From: a virus
Reading direction: 5' to 3' (one strand)
DNA length: 31,887 bases
Virus record (IMG/VR): IMGVR_UViG_3300021956_000052
Span: 1-31,887 of that record
Numbering within the stretch: position 1 is the stretch's first letter; every line of letters starts with the position of its first letter. The translations under genes were made by a program, and so were the position numbers. Of this stretch, positions 22,949 to 28,470 are shown one piece after another. The notes under the pieces were generated by a model. That model did not search any database and was not told where the DNA came from. It saw only the letters and a list, made by a program, of their open reading frames with translations.

Positions 22949-22970
22949 AACCATAAGGAGACCAACGCCA

Positions 22971-23867
22971 ATGACAGTTATTGAGCATATCTGCGGTTCT
23001 ACGCTGCGACTGCAACTCATGAGTGACCTACACATTGGTTCACTCCATACCGACTATAAACTCATTGAATCCGAACTAAAACGAGCGGAAGCTGAAGACG
23101 CTTTGATTGCTATCAATGGCGATGTTTTTGATGCTATCCTTCCGGGAGACAGGAAGCGATACCGAGCCAACAACCTTCACCCAAGAATGTACAGTGCTGG
23201 CGATGACATGATCGGTGAATCGATTAGATGGGCAGCCGAAATACTTAGTCCGTATGCTCATCGTATATTGATGATTGGAGATGGCAACCATGATGATTCG
23301 GTTGCTAGATATCATCATATTGAGCCGGTTAAACATCTGTGTATTCTTTTAGCCAGAGACTCCGGTAAGCCGATCTATTACGGTGGGTATCATGGTTTCT
23401 TGCATCTGAAGTTTCCGCTCTGTCAAGGCAATACATCAAGGGCGTGTGGACATTATGTCATCCATTACCATCACGGTGCTGGTGGAGGCGCTCCAGTGAC
23501 CAAAGGTGCAATCACTTTTAGCCGGGCGCAGATGTGGCTTGAGGGTGTAGATGCTATCTGGCGTGGTCATACTCACAACAAGCAGGCTGGACGAGATAGC
23601 AAAATCGTATTTGATTCGGGCAAGGTAAGAGCCGAAAATCGAGTTTCGTCCAAGGATGTTCTAACGATTAGAACTGGTGCTTACATGGATACTTATCAAG
23701 GTACAACACCAGAATATCTAATGGAGCATGGACGCAAAGATAATTACGGTGCTTTGATGGATGGCAGTGCATTGCCGAAAGGTGGCATGATGCTCGAGCT
23801 CACGGTTGAAGATTGTCAAAAGCATAAGATGCGAGAAACCATCGTACATAGTTCGCTTAGAATCTAA
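22971..23867 (+). CDS. Calcineurin-like metallophosphoesterase
   Basis: 298 aa. All five metal-site blocks are visible: MSDLHIGS (~15-22), NGDVFD (~46-51), GDGNHDD (~103-109), VIHYHHG (~162-168) and GHTHNK (~200-205). The family uses two metal ions to cleave phosphodiesters or phosphomonoesters; members include SbcD/Mre11 nucleases and cyclic-nucleotide phosphodiesterases. The lack of an SbcC-like partner makes a stand-alone role likely. It has its own promoter, three palindromic sites and a terminator, so it is an independent unit between lysis and early genes. Cleavage of a defence signal or of host nucleic acid would both fit; sequence alone does not decide. Confidence 0.88.
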   Translation: MTVIEHICGSTLRLQLMSDLHIGSLHTDYKLIESELKRAEAEDALIAINGDVFDAILPGDRKRYRANNLHPRMYSAGDDMIGESIRWAAEILSPYAHRILMIGDGNHDDSVARYHHIEPVKHLCILLARDSGKPIYYGGYHGFLHLKFPLCQGNTSRACGHYVIHYHHGAGGGAPVTKGAITFSRAQMWLEGVDAIWRGHTHNKQAGRDSKIVFDSGKVRAENRVSSKDVLTIRTGAYMDTYQGTTPEYLMEHGRKDNYGALMDGSALPKGGMMLELTVEDCQKHKMRETIVHSSLRI

Positions 23868-23872
23868 TACAA

Positions 23873-23933
23873 AAAGACCATCTGAAATCTTAGTCTTCAT
23901 CCGAATCTACGGGACTAAGCACAGATGGTCTTT
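23873..23933. terminator. Bidirectional terminator with nested stems
   Basis: Outer 12-bp stem AAAGACCATCTG/CAGATGGTCTTT (23873-23884 with 23922-23933) and inner 7-bp stem CTTAGTC/GACTAAG (23889-23895 with 23913-23919). It lies between convergent genes and ends in T on either strand. Confidence 0.85.
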
Positions 23934-23979
23934 CTGTCTTTGCACCTTTGATAGATTGGCTCCATCGCAGTGCTTTATT

Positions 23980-24312
23980 CTACGGCATCAACTGACTTGC
24001 CATCTCGCCAATCCACTTACGGATTTCCCAATCATCTGGAGCGCCCATCGTGAACTGATCTACACTAATAAAGATATCTACTCCACCACTGCTGTAGGTC
24101 ACATCAAGCAGATTGCCTTTGCAGGTCTTGAACCAGAGCGTACGGCGGAGGTTGTGGATGGCTACGGTAATCTTGCGAGTGTAGATCCAGCCGCCTGCCT
24201 GCTCGCTCCACATTGCATCAAAGTCAAGCTCGATGCTCTCAAAGGTTGTGTGGTCTTTGCGGAGGACTGCTTCCAGTCGCTCCATCGTGTACACGTTCTC
24301 AATAACTTCCAT
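23980..24312 (-). CDS. Hypothetical early protein
   Basis: 110 aa, not recognised. It is acidic at the N-terminus (MEVIENVYTMERLEAVLRKD), then beta-rich (WIYTRKITVAIHNLRRTLWF, VDIFISVDQFTMG), and ends in a short helix. A GGGAGATAAG ribosome site precedes the ATG. It has its own promoter (-10 at 24347-24352) overlapped by a 10-bp inverted repeat, so it can be expressed separately from the recombination genes upstream. It is the last gene of the leftward block. Function unknown. Confidence 0.72.
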   Translation of the reverse strand: MEVIENVYTMERLEAVLRKDHTTFESIELDFDAMWSEQAGGWIYTRKITVAIHNLRRTLWFKTCKGNLLDVTYSSGGVDIFISVDQFTMGAPDDWEIRKWIGEMASQLMP

Positions 24313-24333
24313 TACTTATCTCCCTGCGGTATA

Positions 24334-24376
24334 TATCCGCACTAGGAATATACACCCAGTGCGGATAGTTTGTCAA
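24334..24376 (-). promoter_or_regulatory. Promoter with operator straddling the -10 box
   Basis: On the minus strand TTGACA (24376-24371), 18-bp spacer, TATATT (24352-24347). The inverted repeat TATCCGCACT/AGTGCGGATA (24334-24343 and 24358-24367) is centred at 24350.5, inside the -10. The early RNA can also form TGCGG...CCGCA just before the ribosome site. Confidence 0.78.
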
Positions 24377-24912
24377 ATAGTTTTTATGGTGACCGATTCG
24401 GATGCTGGTATTAGATCAAGCCCCGGTGCATTGTCAAGTGCATGGTCACTGAGTTTGCTAACCAGCACAGTGTGCTTTGTCTTGACTGCTTCCGGGTTAT
24501 GTTCCATCAGCCATGCCACGGTCTCTTCCTCGTCTACAACCTTGACACGCTCGGCTACAGTCCTGAAGGAAACAGAGCCAAATGGACAAGTCCAAGTCTT
24601 GACCTTCAAGGAGCCGTCGGCTTTGCGTGGTAACTGGCTCAGTGCGTAGTCGTGCAGCTTGTCGTTGTACTGACGCTCTAGCCATTCGAGCCGTGCCATG
24701 TGCTTGCCGATCAGTTTGATCATGTTGTTGGTGATTGCATCAAGTTTATCTTTCTCTGCTTGGATGCTCGCCTCAATATCCATACGCTTCCGCATGACCA
24801 GCAGGGCTAACTCTTCTGGTGATTCTTCACCTGTTATCCAGCCTGATGCTGGACCAGCATATTCGCCTGTCTCTTCATCAAACAACTCACCGTTGATTAC
24901 ATCAAATCCCAT
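24373..24912 (-). CDS. Gam/Gp157-like nuclease-inhibitor family protein
   Basis: 179 aa. A long helical region (ELALLVMRKRMDIEASIQAE, NNMIKLIGKHMARLEWLERQ) is followed by a beta core: KVKTWTCPFGSVSFRTVAER and VKVVDEEETVAWLMEHNPEA, ending in HTVLVSKL. This resembles Mu Gam/Gp157-type proteins, which bind DNA ends and block host exonucleases. It is encoded with an ERF annealing protein, the usual pairing in phage recombination operons. The start follows the stop of the Tad2-like gene directly. Motif-based assignment; confidence in the exact family is moderate. Confidence 0.72.
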   Translation of the reverse strand: MGFDVINGELFDEETGEYAGPASGWITGEESPEELALLVMRKRMDIEASIQAEKDKLDAITNNMIKLIGKHMARLEWLERQYNDKLHDYALSQLPRKADGSLKVKTWTCPFGSVSFRTVAERVKVVDEEETVAWLMEHNPEAVKTKHTVLVSKLSDHALDNAPGLDLIPASESVTIKTI

Positions 24913-25131
24913 TTACCTTATAACCTCCCAATCTTCCCTGAGTGCTTGGATGTCCTTGTTGTATAGATCCTCTACCGCTGGAGTCCAGCAGTGTCGGTTA
25001 CCGCTTGCACGATACATAACCAGGCATTTCTCCCCAATGTCTGAGAACCGGACATAAGTGCCCGGCTCCCATCCTTTGCGCCTAATGCTCATGCCTTCCA
25101 AGAGCCTGACGTATACTTCCCCAAACCTCAA
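24913..25131 (-). CDS. Tad2-like (DUF2829) protein, early-operon copy
   Basis: 72 aa from TTG at 25131, in a TTGA overlap with the ERF stop. It starts MRFGEVYVRLLEGMSIRRKG, then WEPGTYVRFSD, and ends EDLYNKDIQALREDWEVIR. This is the clearest DUF2829 protein in the window, with the complete F-G-E, G-x-x-x-R-R-x-GW and DWEV elements. It is most like array member 4 on the other side of the genome. Being in the early operon, it would be made first, in time to neutralise signalling immunity. Binding of a Thoeris or CBASS signal is inference from family. Confidence 0.88.
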   Translation of the reverse strand: MRFGEVYVRLLEGMSIRRKGWEPGTYVRFSDIGEKCLVMYRASGNRHCWTPAVEDLYNKDIQALREDWEVIR

Positions 25132-25607
25132 CGCTGTAAACCTCTGGGCTTGATCGGTTCACCTATCACGATGTTTCCGTGTGGTCCTCGTGGCAGAGTG
25201 TTTGTAGCTGCGTTGCCATCATCATCCTCATCAGCTGAGATAGCCAACAGGGACGATACCGAGTATCGCCTACCGTAGGTAAGCGCAGAACCGAAACCGT
25301 GAGCATCATGCTTTGTGATGGGCACTACAACGCTCTGTGCGACCCATTCACCGCTTGCATGGATAATGCGTGACTCAACCTCTATCGCTGTTACTTTGTC
25401 TTCTGTGACGCTTTGTGACGTGATTCCCTGACTGAGCATCAAACCATGCTTTGTAAGCACAGGTCGGATGGTATCAAGGATGCTGTCAAGTGTGACGTAC
25501 TTAGATCTAAAGGCTGGGTTGTTGCCTTCCTTTGCGATGCCTGACATCTCCCCTTGCGCTTTGATGAGCGCAGGGGCGATGCCCGTGATGCTTTCTGATG
25601 TCTTCAA
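25128..25607 (-). CDS. erf: ERF-family single-strand annealing protein
   Basis: 159 aa, TTG start in a TTGA overlap with the gene upstream and a GGGAGAAG ribosome site. ALIKAQGEMSGIAKEGNNP and FRSKYVTLDSILDTIRPVLT are the opening, and KHDAHGFGSALTYGRRYSVS then SADEDDDGN is the ERF signature. ERF proteins anneal complementary single strands for genome circularisation and recombination. It is shorter than P22 Erf, with only a brief tail after the core. Neighbouring genes supply a putative exonuclease inhibitor but no exonuclease is visible in this operon. Confidence 0.95.
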   Translation of the reverse strand: MKTSESITGIAPALIKAQGEMSGIAKEGNNPAFRSKYVTLDSILDTIRPVLTKHGLMLSQGITSQSVTEDKVTAIEVESRIIHASGEWVAQSVVVPITKHDAHGFGSALTYGRRYSVSSLLAISADEDDDGNAATNTLPRGPHGNIVIGEPIKPRGLQR

Positions 25608-25873
25608 ATCTCTTCTCCCATTCTTTGATTGATGTAGTTGATATGGCGGATAAGTGCTTCACGGTTGGTGATGTCTTCGCCGTATTCTTCTTCGCAGTTC
25701 TTGGCAAGTTCAGATGTAGGGTTTGCCATGATGTAATCTACGGTTTGTTCTACCTTCAGCTCGTACACTGAGCCGCACTTGTAACCGTGTCCACGGTCTG
25801 AGTAGTACTCTACTTCTTCCATCAGCTCTTCTGGAATCTCAACTTCCAGCCATTCGTCTGCTCTAATAGTCAT
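25604..25873 (-). CDS. Small acidic early protein
   Basis: 89 aa, strongly acidic (EVEIPEELMEEVEYYSDRGH, NCEEEYGEDITN), mostly helical after a first strand. Not recognised. ATG at 25873 with GGGAGATAAG directly upstream. Acidic early phage proteins often mimic DNA or bind polymerase, but there is no specific motif here. Its stop overlaps the ERF start. Confidence 0.72.
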   Translation of the reverse strand: MTIRADEWLEVEIPEELMEEVEYYSDRGHGYKCGSVYELKVEQTVDYIMANPTSELAKNCEEEYGEDITNREALIRHINYINQRMGEEI

Positions 25874-25886
25874 CTCTTATCTCCCT

Positions 25887-25902
25887 GCCCCCTTTCGGGG
25901 GC
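25887..25902 (-). other. Intergenic GC hairpin in the early operon
   Basis: Perfect 6-bp stem GCCCCC/GGGGGC with a 4-nt loop between the LuxR-like gene and the small acidic gene, just ahead of the ribosome site. There is no T-run on the minus strand (AGGGAGATAAG follows), so it is more likely a partial attenuator or processing site than a terminator. Confidence 0.65.
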
Positions 25903-25911
25903 TTGTCCTTT

Positions 25912-26370
25912 CTATCGGTTCCTGATTTCAATCAGGGCTTCTGCGATTCCTTCACCTTTGTTGATTGTCACTATCAGAGCGCCTTCTAGCAATCCACGCT
26001 CTACTAGTTGGCTTGCTACCTTGATGTAAGACCGCTTGGTGTTGCGCTCTACCTTGAGTTCATATTCATTGCTTGCCATTCGTTCAGGGCACCATAGCAA
26101 CTGCATCACGTTTTCAGATTGATACTTGCTCATTAGTTCACGATGCAGTGTGTAGTTTGACTTATTATTTAGAAACAGTGCTCGTGTTTTTGAACGTCCT
26201 GCTGTCCATCCCCACACATAACCCATGTTCAACATTATGTTGTTTGCATTGTCCATACTGTTTTTGGTTGTCTTTGATGTCTGGTCTGCGATGATCTGCT
26301 CATTGGTCAATCCAGATAGCATATTCTTTACAAAGTTGATTTCAGCTGTCGTAAGGTTGTCGGTATTCAT
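25912..26370 (-). CDS. LuxR-like HTH protein, first gene of the leftward operon
   Basis: 152 aa from ATG 26370, chosen because a -10 box ends exactly six bases upstream (leaderless); the frame could extend five codons into the promoter. The N-terminus LTTAEINFVKNMLSGLTNEQ then KNSMDNANNIMLNMGYVWG follows the LuxR/GerE helix-turn-helix pattern (L-T-x-x-E ... G-L-x-N-x-x-I), weakly. A second part (YELKVERNTKRSYIKVASQL) is more basic, suggesting a regulator. It is divergent to the Cro-like gene, with shared control DNA between them. The DNA-binding role is inference. Confidence 0.68.
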   Translation of the reverse strand: MNTDNLTTAEINFVKNMLSGLTNEQIIADQTSKTTKNSMDNANNIMLNMGYVWGWTAGRSKTRALFLNNKSNYTLHRELMSKYQSENVMQLLWCPERMASNEYELKVERNTKRSYIKVASQLVERGLLEGALIVTINKGEGIAEALIEIRNR

Positions 26371-26376
26371 GTATTG

Positions 26377-26405
26377 AATATACATCTAGAATATATATAT
26401 GTCAA
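26377..26405 (-). promoter_or_regulatory. Leaderless leftward early promoter
   Basis: Minus strand: TTGACA (26405-26400), 17-bp spacer, TATATT (26382-26377), six bases, then ATG 26370. It is back-to-back with the rightward promoter. Confidence 0.82.
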
Positions 26406-26429
26406 GGGATTGACAGGCTAATATATTCT
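26388..26429. promoter_or_regulatory. Dyad-symmetric divergent control region
   Basis: AGAATATAT (26388-26396) and ATATATTCT (26421-26429) are inverted arms around TGTCAA-4-TTGACA (26400-26415), the two divergent -35 boxes. A regulator bound here could control both directions at once. Confidence 0.7.
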
Positions 26430-26440
26430 TGTGGTATATA
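26410..26440 (+). promoter_or_regulatory. Leaderless rightward early promoter
   Basis: TTGACA (26410-26415), 19-bp spacer ending in TGG, TATATA (26435-26440), six bases, then ATG 26447. There is no ribosome site. Confidence 0.8.
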
Positions 26441-26446
26441 GATTCC

Positions 26447-26671
26447 ATGATTAGAGGAATAACACAACAGGAGCTGGCACGTAGGACTGGTTTTACCCAG
26501 CCACGTATCAGTGACTACATGACAGGCAAAAAGGCTCCGGGTGATACCAGCCTTCTCAAGCTCGCAGAAGCGATGGATATGGATCCAGCGGAACTATCAA
26601 AGCAGTTGATGCTGCGAAGGACACTCCGCAAAGGTAAAGCACCAGAGACACCGGAACAACCGGGCGAATAA
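26447..26671 (+). CDS. Cro/CI-like HTH regulator
   Basis: 74 aa from ATG 26447, the leaderless start; an upstream ATG (26429) would overlap the -10. GITQQELARRTGFTQPRISD then YMTGKKAPGDTSLLKLAEAM is a complete HTH_3 domain with the recognition helix TQPRISDYMTG. The C-terminus is a short basic, proline-rich tail. There is no oligomerisation domain, so it resembles a Cro-like or minimal repressor. It is divergent from the LuxR-like gene and first in the rightward operon. No integrase is present, so it need not be a lysogeny repressor. Confidence 0.88.
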   Translation: MIRGITQQELARRTGFTQPRISDYMTGKKAPGDTSLLKLAEAMDMDPAELSKQLMLRRTLRKGKAPETPEQPGE

Positions 26672-26697
26672 GTTAGGGACAGTTAGGAGATAAGAAG

Positions 26698-27006
26698 ATG
26701 AGACGATGTAATGAATGCGCTCAAGGCGTAAACGATACCGATCAGGTTTGCACAGCTTGCCGTTTGGCTGAGTGGAAGGACCAGCAGGAGCAGGCAGAGG
26801 CAGAGCGCCAAAGACAATATGCGCTGGAAGCGAATCGAGCTGCATACCTTGCTAAGAAAAAGTATATGCGTGATGCTCTGAAGGCTGGAGCCATTACCGT
26901 GCTTTGCTTCCTTCTGTTCTTGGCTTTCGTGAGTGCAACTAACGAAGCCATGCAGTATGAGTGGGAGACCAAACCAGCGATGCTCAAAGCCAATGGAGTT
27001 AAGTGA
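26698..27006 (+). CDS. Zinc-ribbon membrane protein
   Basis: 102 aa with an AGGAGATAAG ribosome site. Four cysteines in two pairs (RRCNEC and VCTAC) form a likely zinc ribbon at ~4-21. Then comes a charged coiled coil (EQAEAERQRQYALEANRAAY) and one transmembrane helix (AITVLCFLLFLAFVSATNEA) near ~65-82, leaving a short outer or periplasmic tail. The family is not recognised. Its stop overlaps the GTG start of the sigma factor gene, so both are co-translated. It might tether or sequester the sigma factor, but that is speculation. Confidence 0.75.
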   Translation: MRRCNECAQGVNDTDQVCTACRLAEWKDQQEQAEAERQRQYALEANRAAYLAKKKYMRDALKAGAITVLCFLLFLAFVSATNEAMQYEWETKPAMLKANGVK

Positions 27007-27824
27007 CACCGAGTAGGACAACTATTAGACAGACGCTCCGGACCTTACAAAGGACACCGGAGCGTTTGCTGTCTCACGATGAGATGGTATTACTTCACTC
27101 TGGATGGAAGCACGGCATTATGCAGACAGAATGTCTTGATGCCTTGGTGCGTCATAACATGGGCTTTATCAGGGATGTTTGCAAGGTCATCAAGCATAAA
27201 GAACACTTTGTGGATGCCTGCCAGTACTGCGTCGAAGGCGTTATAAGAGCAATAGAAAAGTGGGAGCCTGAACGAGGGCTAAGGTTTAGTACTTATGCTC
27301 ACCCGTGGATCTACCAGAAGCTGAGACGCTACCAATCAAACTATTTGCGAACCATCCGTATAGCAGAACACGCAGTGGTCAAATGGCACAAGCTGCGCAG
27401 ATTCTATGTCCTACTAGAACTGGATCTAGGCAGACCACCTACAGACGCTGAACTGTCCGAACGCTCTGGCATGACCATAGAGACTATCGAGATGTGCAGG
27501 ACAGCTCACGGCTTGGAGCCTGTATCAATGCATCACGGTATCCAAGGGACTGACCTTGTGCTGTACGAGTCTGCCGTTTTCGGGACAACCCAGAGCGCAG
27601 AGGATGAGTACCTCGAAAGTGTGGAGGAAGGAAGCGCCATGGATCACCTTTCTCGGCTGGATGACGAGACTCGGCAAATGGTTGTGTTGCATCTTGGCTT
27701 AGATGGTCGTGTACCGCAGACAATCCACATGATAGCCAGCCGTTACCGTTTACCCGCTGTAATCGTCAAACAGAGGCTTGCAGAGGCAATCGCTGAGTTG
27801 AGGAAGAACCTTGAAACATCTTGA
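27003..27824 (+). CDS. Phage-encoded sigma-70 family factor
   Basis: 273 aa, GTG start in a GTGA overlap. Region 2 is clear: LVRHNMGFIRDVCKVI, QYCVEGVIRAIEKWEPERGL, RFSTYAHPWIYQKLRRYQ (~47-117). Region 3 follows (RPPTDAELSERSGMTIETIE, ~150-170), and region 4 at the C-terminus (DDETRQMVVLHLGLDGRVPQ, then IASRYRLPAVIVKQRLAEAI). All promoter-binding regions are present, so it should redirect host RNA polymerase. Three near-identical TGn-extended -10 elements (TGTGGGATACT) lie before late genes and are the candidate targets. Region 1.1 is absent, as in alternative sigmas. Made early, it could start late transcription. Confidence 0.92.
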   Translation: MTPSRTTIRQTLRTLQRTPERLLSHDEMVLLHSGWKHGIMQTECLDALVRHNMGFIRDVCKVIKHKEHFVDACQYCVEGVIRAIEKWEPERGLRFSTYAHPWIYQKLRRYQSNYLRTIRIAEHAVVKWHKLRRFYVLLELDLGRPPTDAELSERSGMTIETIEMCRTAHGLEPVSMHHGIQGTDLVLYESAVFGTTQSAEDEYLESVEEGSAMDHLSRLDDETRQMVVLHLGLDGRVPQTIHMIASRYRLPAVIVKQRLAEAIAELRKNLETS

Positions 27825-28170
27825 AGACCGAGAACAAATCGCCTTGATAACTTGGGTACGCCTGATGGAATCAAAGCATCCAGAACTGTCTACCTTGTAC
27901 CACTGCCCTAACGGTGGGCATAGGGACATCCGTACAGCTGCTAAGTTCAAAGCTATGGGTGTTCGTGCAGGTGTGTGGGACATCTTCCTACCTTGTCCAG
28001 CGCCGGGGCTCTTTGTCGAGATGAAGGCTGGTAAAGGTAGGCTAACACCGGGGCAGGTATCCTTCCGTGATGCATTGCTACCGTACGGGTATTCTTTTGT
28101 GGTTGCCTATTCTTGGCATGATGCCGTTAAAGCAATAGCCGATCATATTGGATTTGACGCTGGGATATAA
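27811..28170 (+). CDS. VRR-NUC domain nuclease
   Basis: 119 aa, TTG start at 27811 with AGGA about ten bases upstream, overlapping sigma by 14 nt. The core reads HCPNGGHRDIRTAAKFKAMG, VRAGVWDIFLPCP, then LFVEMKAGKGRLTPGQVSF and GYSFVVAYSWHDAVKAI, the VRR-NUC arrangement with the PD-(D/E)xK-type residues (Asp of GVWD, E-x-K of VEMKAG). These small phage nucleases are often structure-specific or Holliday-junction resolvase-like. The promoter of the following RNA region lies inside its last codons. Confidence 0.93.
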   Translation: MKHLEDREQIALITWVRLMESKHPELSTLYHCPNGGHRDIRTAAKFKAMGVRAGVWDIFLPCPAPGLFVEMKAGKGRLTPGQVSFRDALLPYGYSFVVAYSWHDAVKAIADHIGFDAGI

Positions 28171-28183
28171 TTCGTGGTATATA
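28154..28183 (+). promoter_or_regulatory. Promoter inside the end of the VRR-NUC gene
   Basis: TTGACG (28154-28159), 18-bp spacer ending GTGG, TATATA (28178-28183). The predicted start at about 28190 would give a short RNA ending at the terminator 28228-28258. Confidence 0.7.
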
Positions 28184-28189
28184 TTTCCC

Positions 28190-28258
28190 GTTGGTAAAAC
28201 AGGGAGATTTTCCCAAACCTTATAGAGCCGCCTAGTATTGCAAGTACTGGGCGGTTTT
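28190..28258 (+). ncRNA. Putative short RNA 1 (attenuated leader)
   Basis: About 69 nt between promoter 28154-28183 and a terminator. It contains a small GGGA/TCCC hairpin (28202-28214) and no open reading frame of note. It could be a small RNA or simply terminated leader RNA. Confidence 0.5.
28228..28258 (+). terminator. Terminator 1 of the 28.2-28.4 kb region
   Basis: Ten-bp stem CCGCCTAGTA/TACTGGGCGG (28228-28237 with 28245-28254, one T-G pair), loop TTGCAAG, then TTTTGCTTTT. Confidence 0.88.
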
Positions 28259-28275
28259 GCTTTTGATGTATAATG
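28251..28275 (+). repeat. Terminator-tail/promoter repeat, copy 1
   Basis: GCGG-TTTTGC-TTTTGATGTATAATG. The same unit with three differences recurs at 28345-28370. Each copy carries the downstream arm and T-tail of a terminator and a perfect TATAAT box (here 28269-28274). Confidence 0.75.
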
Positions 28276-28279
28276 CATT

Positions 28280-28353
28280 GTCGATCTAATCGGCTGCTTG
28301 ATTCTTGCAGGGTTCAAGTATGCAACCCGCTCACACTCACCTGAGCGGGTTTT
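28280..28353 (+). ncRNA. Putative short RNA 2
   Basis: About 74 nt from the TATAAT at 28269-28274 to terminator 2. It includes TTGCA/TGCAA arms (28305-28325) around GGTTCAAGT, which looks superficially like a tRNA T-arm, but no other tRNA arms are present. Candidate small RNA or attenuated leader. Confidence 0.45.
28324..28353 (+). terminator. Terminator 2 of the 28.2-28.4 kb region
   Basis: Perfect 10-bp stem AACCCGCTCA/TGAGCGGGTT (28324-28333 with 28342-28351), 8-nt loop, followed by TTGCGTTT. Confidence 0.88.
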
Positions 28354-28370
28354 GCGTTTGGTGTATAATG
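28345..28370 (+). repeat. Terminator-tail/promoter repeat, copy 2
   Basis: GCGGGTTTTGCGTTTGGTGTATAATG by parts; TATAAT at 28364-28369. It is the likely start of the primase leader, with a predicted +1 near 28376. No clear -35 box. Confidence 0.75.
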
Positions 28371-28372
28371 TA

Positions 28373-28470
28373 GGTGAACCTATCCTTCAAGGTTTGGCTT
28401 TGCCAGCCCCCGGCTGATCCCCGGGGGTTCCCTGAGGTAGGTATCTTGAAGGAAAACATAGGTACACATC
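28373..28470 (+). promoter_or_regulatory. Structured 5' leader of the primase gene (riboswitch-like)
   Basis: A perfect 9-bp stem TCCTTCAAG/CTTGAAGGA (28383-28391 with 28445-28453) encloses two hairpins: TGGC-TTT-GCCA (28395-28405) and CCCCCGG/CCGGGGG (28407-28427). Outside it, GTGAACCTA and TAGGTACAC (28374-28382, 28459-28467) can pair with one mismatch. The AGG closest to ATG 28471 lies in that outer stem, so folding would hide the ribosome site. It could be a ligand- or protein-responsive element; it does not match a riboswitch class I know. Confidence 0.65.

Noticed and set aside
26447-26671. Evidence for a temperate lifestyle from the Cro/CI-like gene
   Set aside because: No integrase, excisionase, partition gene or attachment site is visible. 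Small HTH regulators also occur in virulent phages.
28296-28335. tRNA T-arm-like GGTTCAAGT
   Set aside because: No acceptor, D or anticodon arm can be folded around it. It is part of a short promoter-terminator interval.
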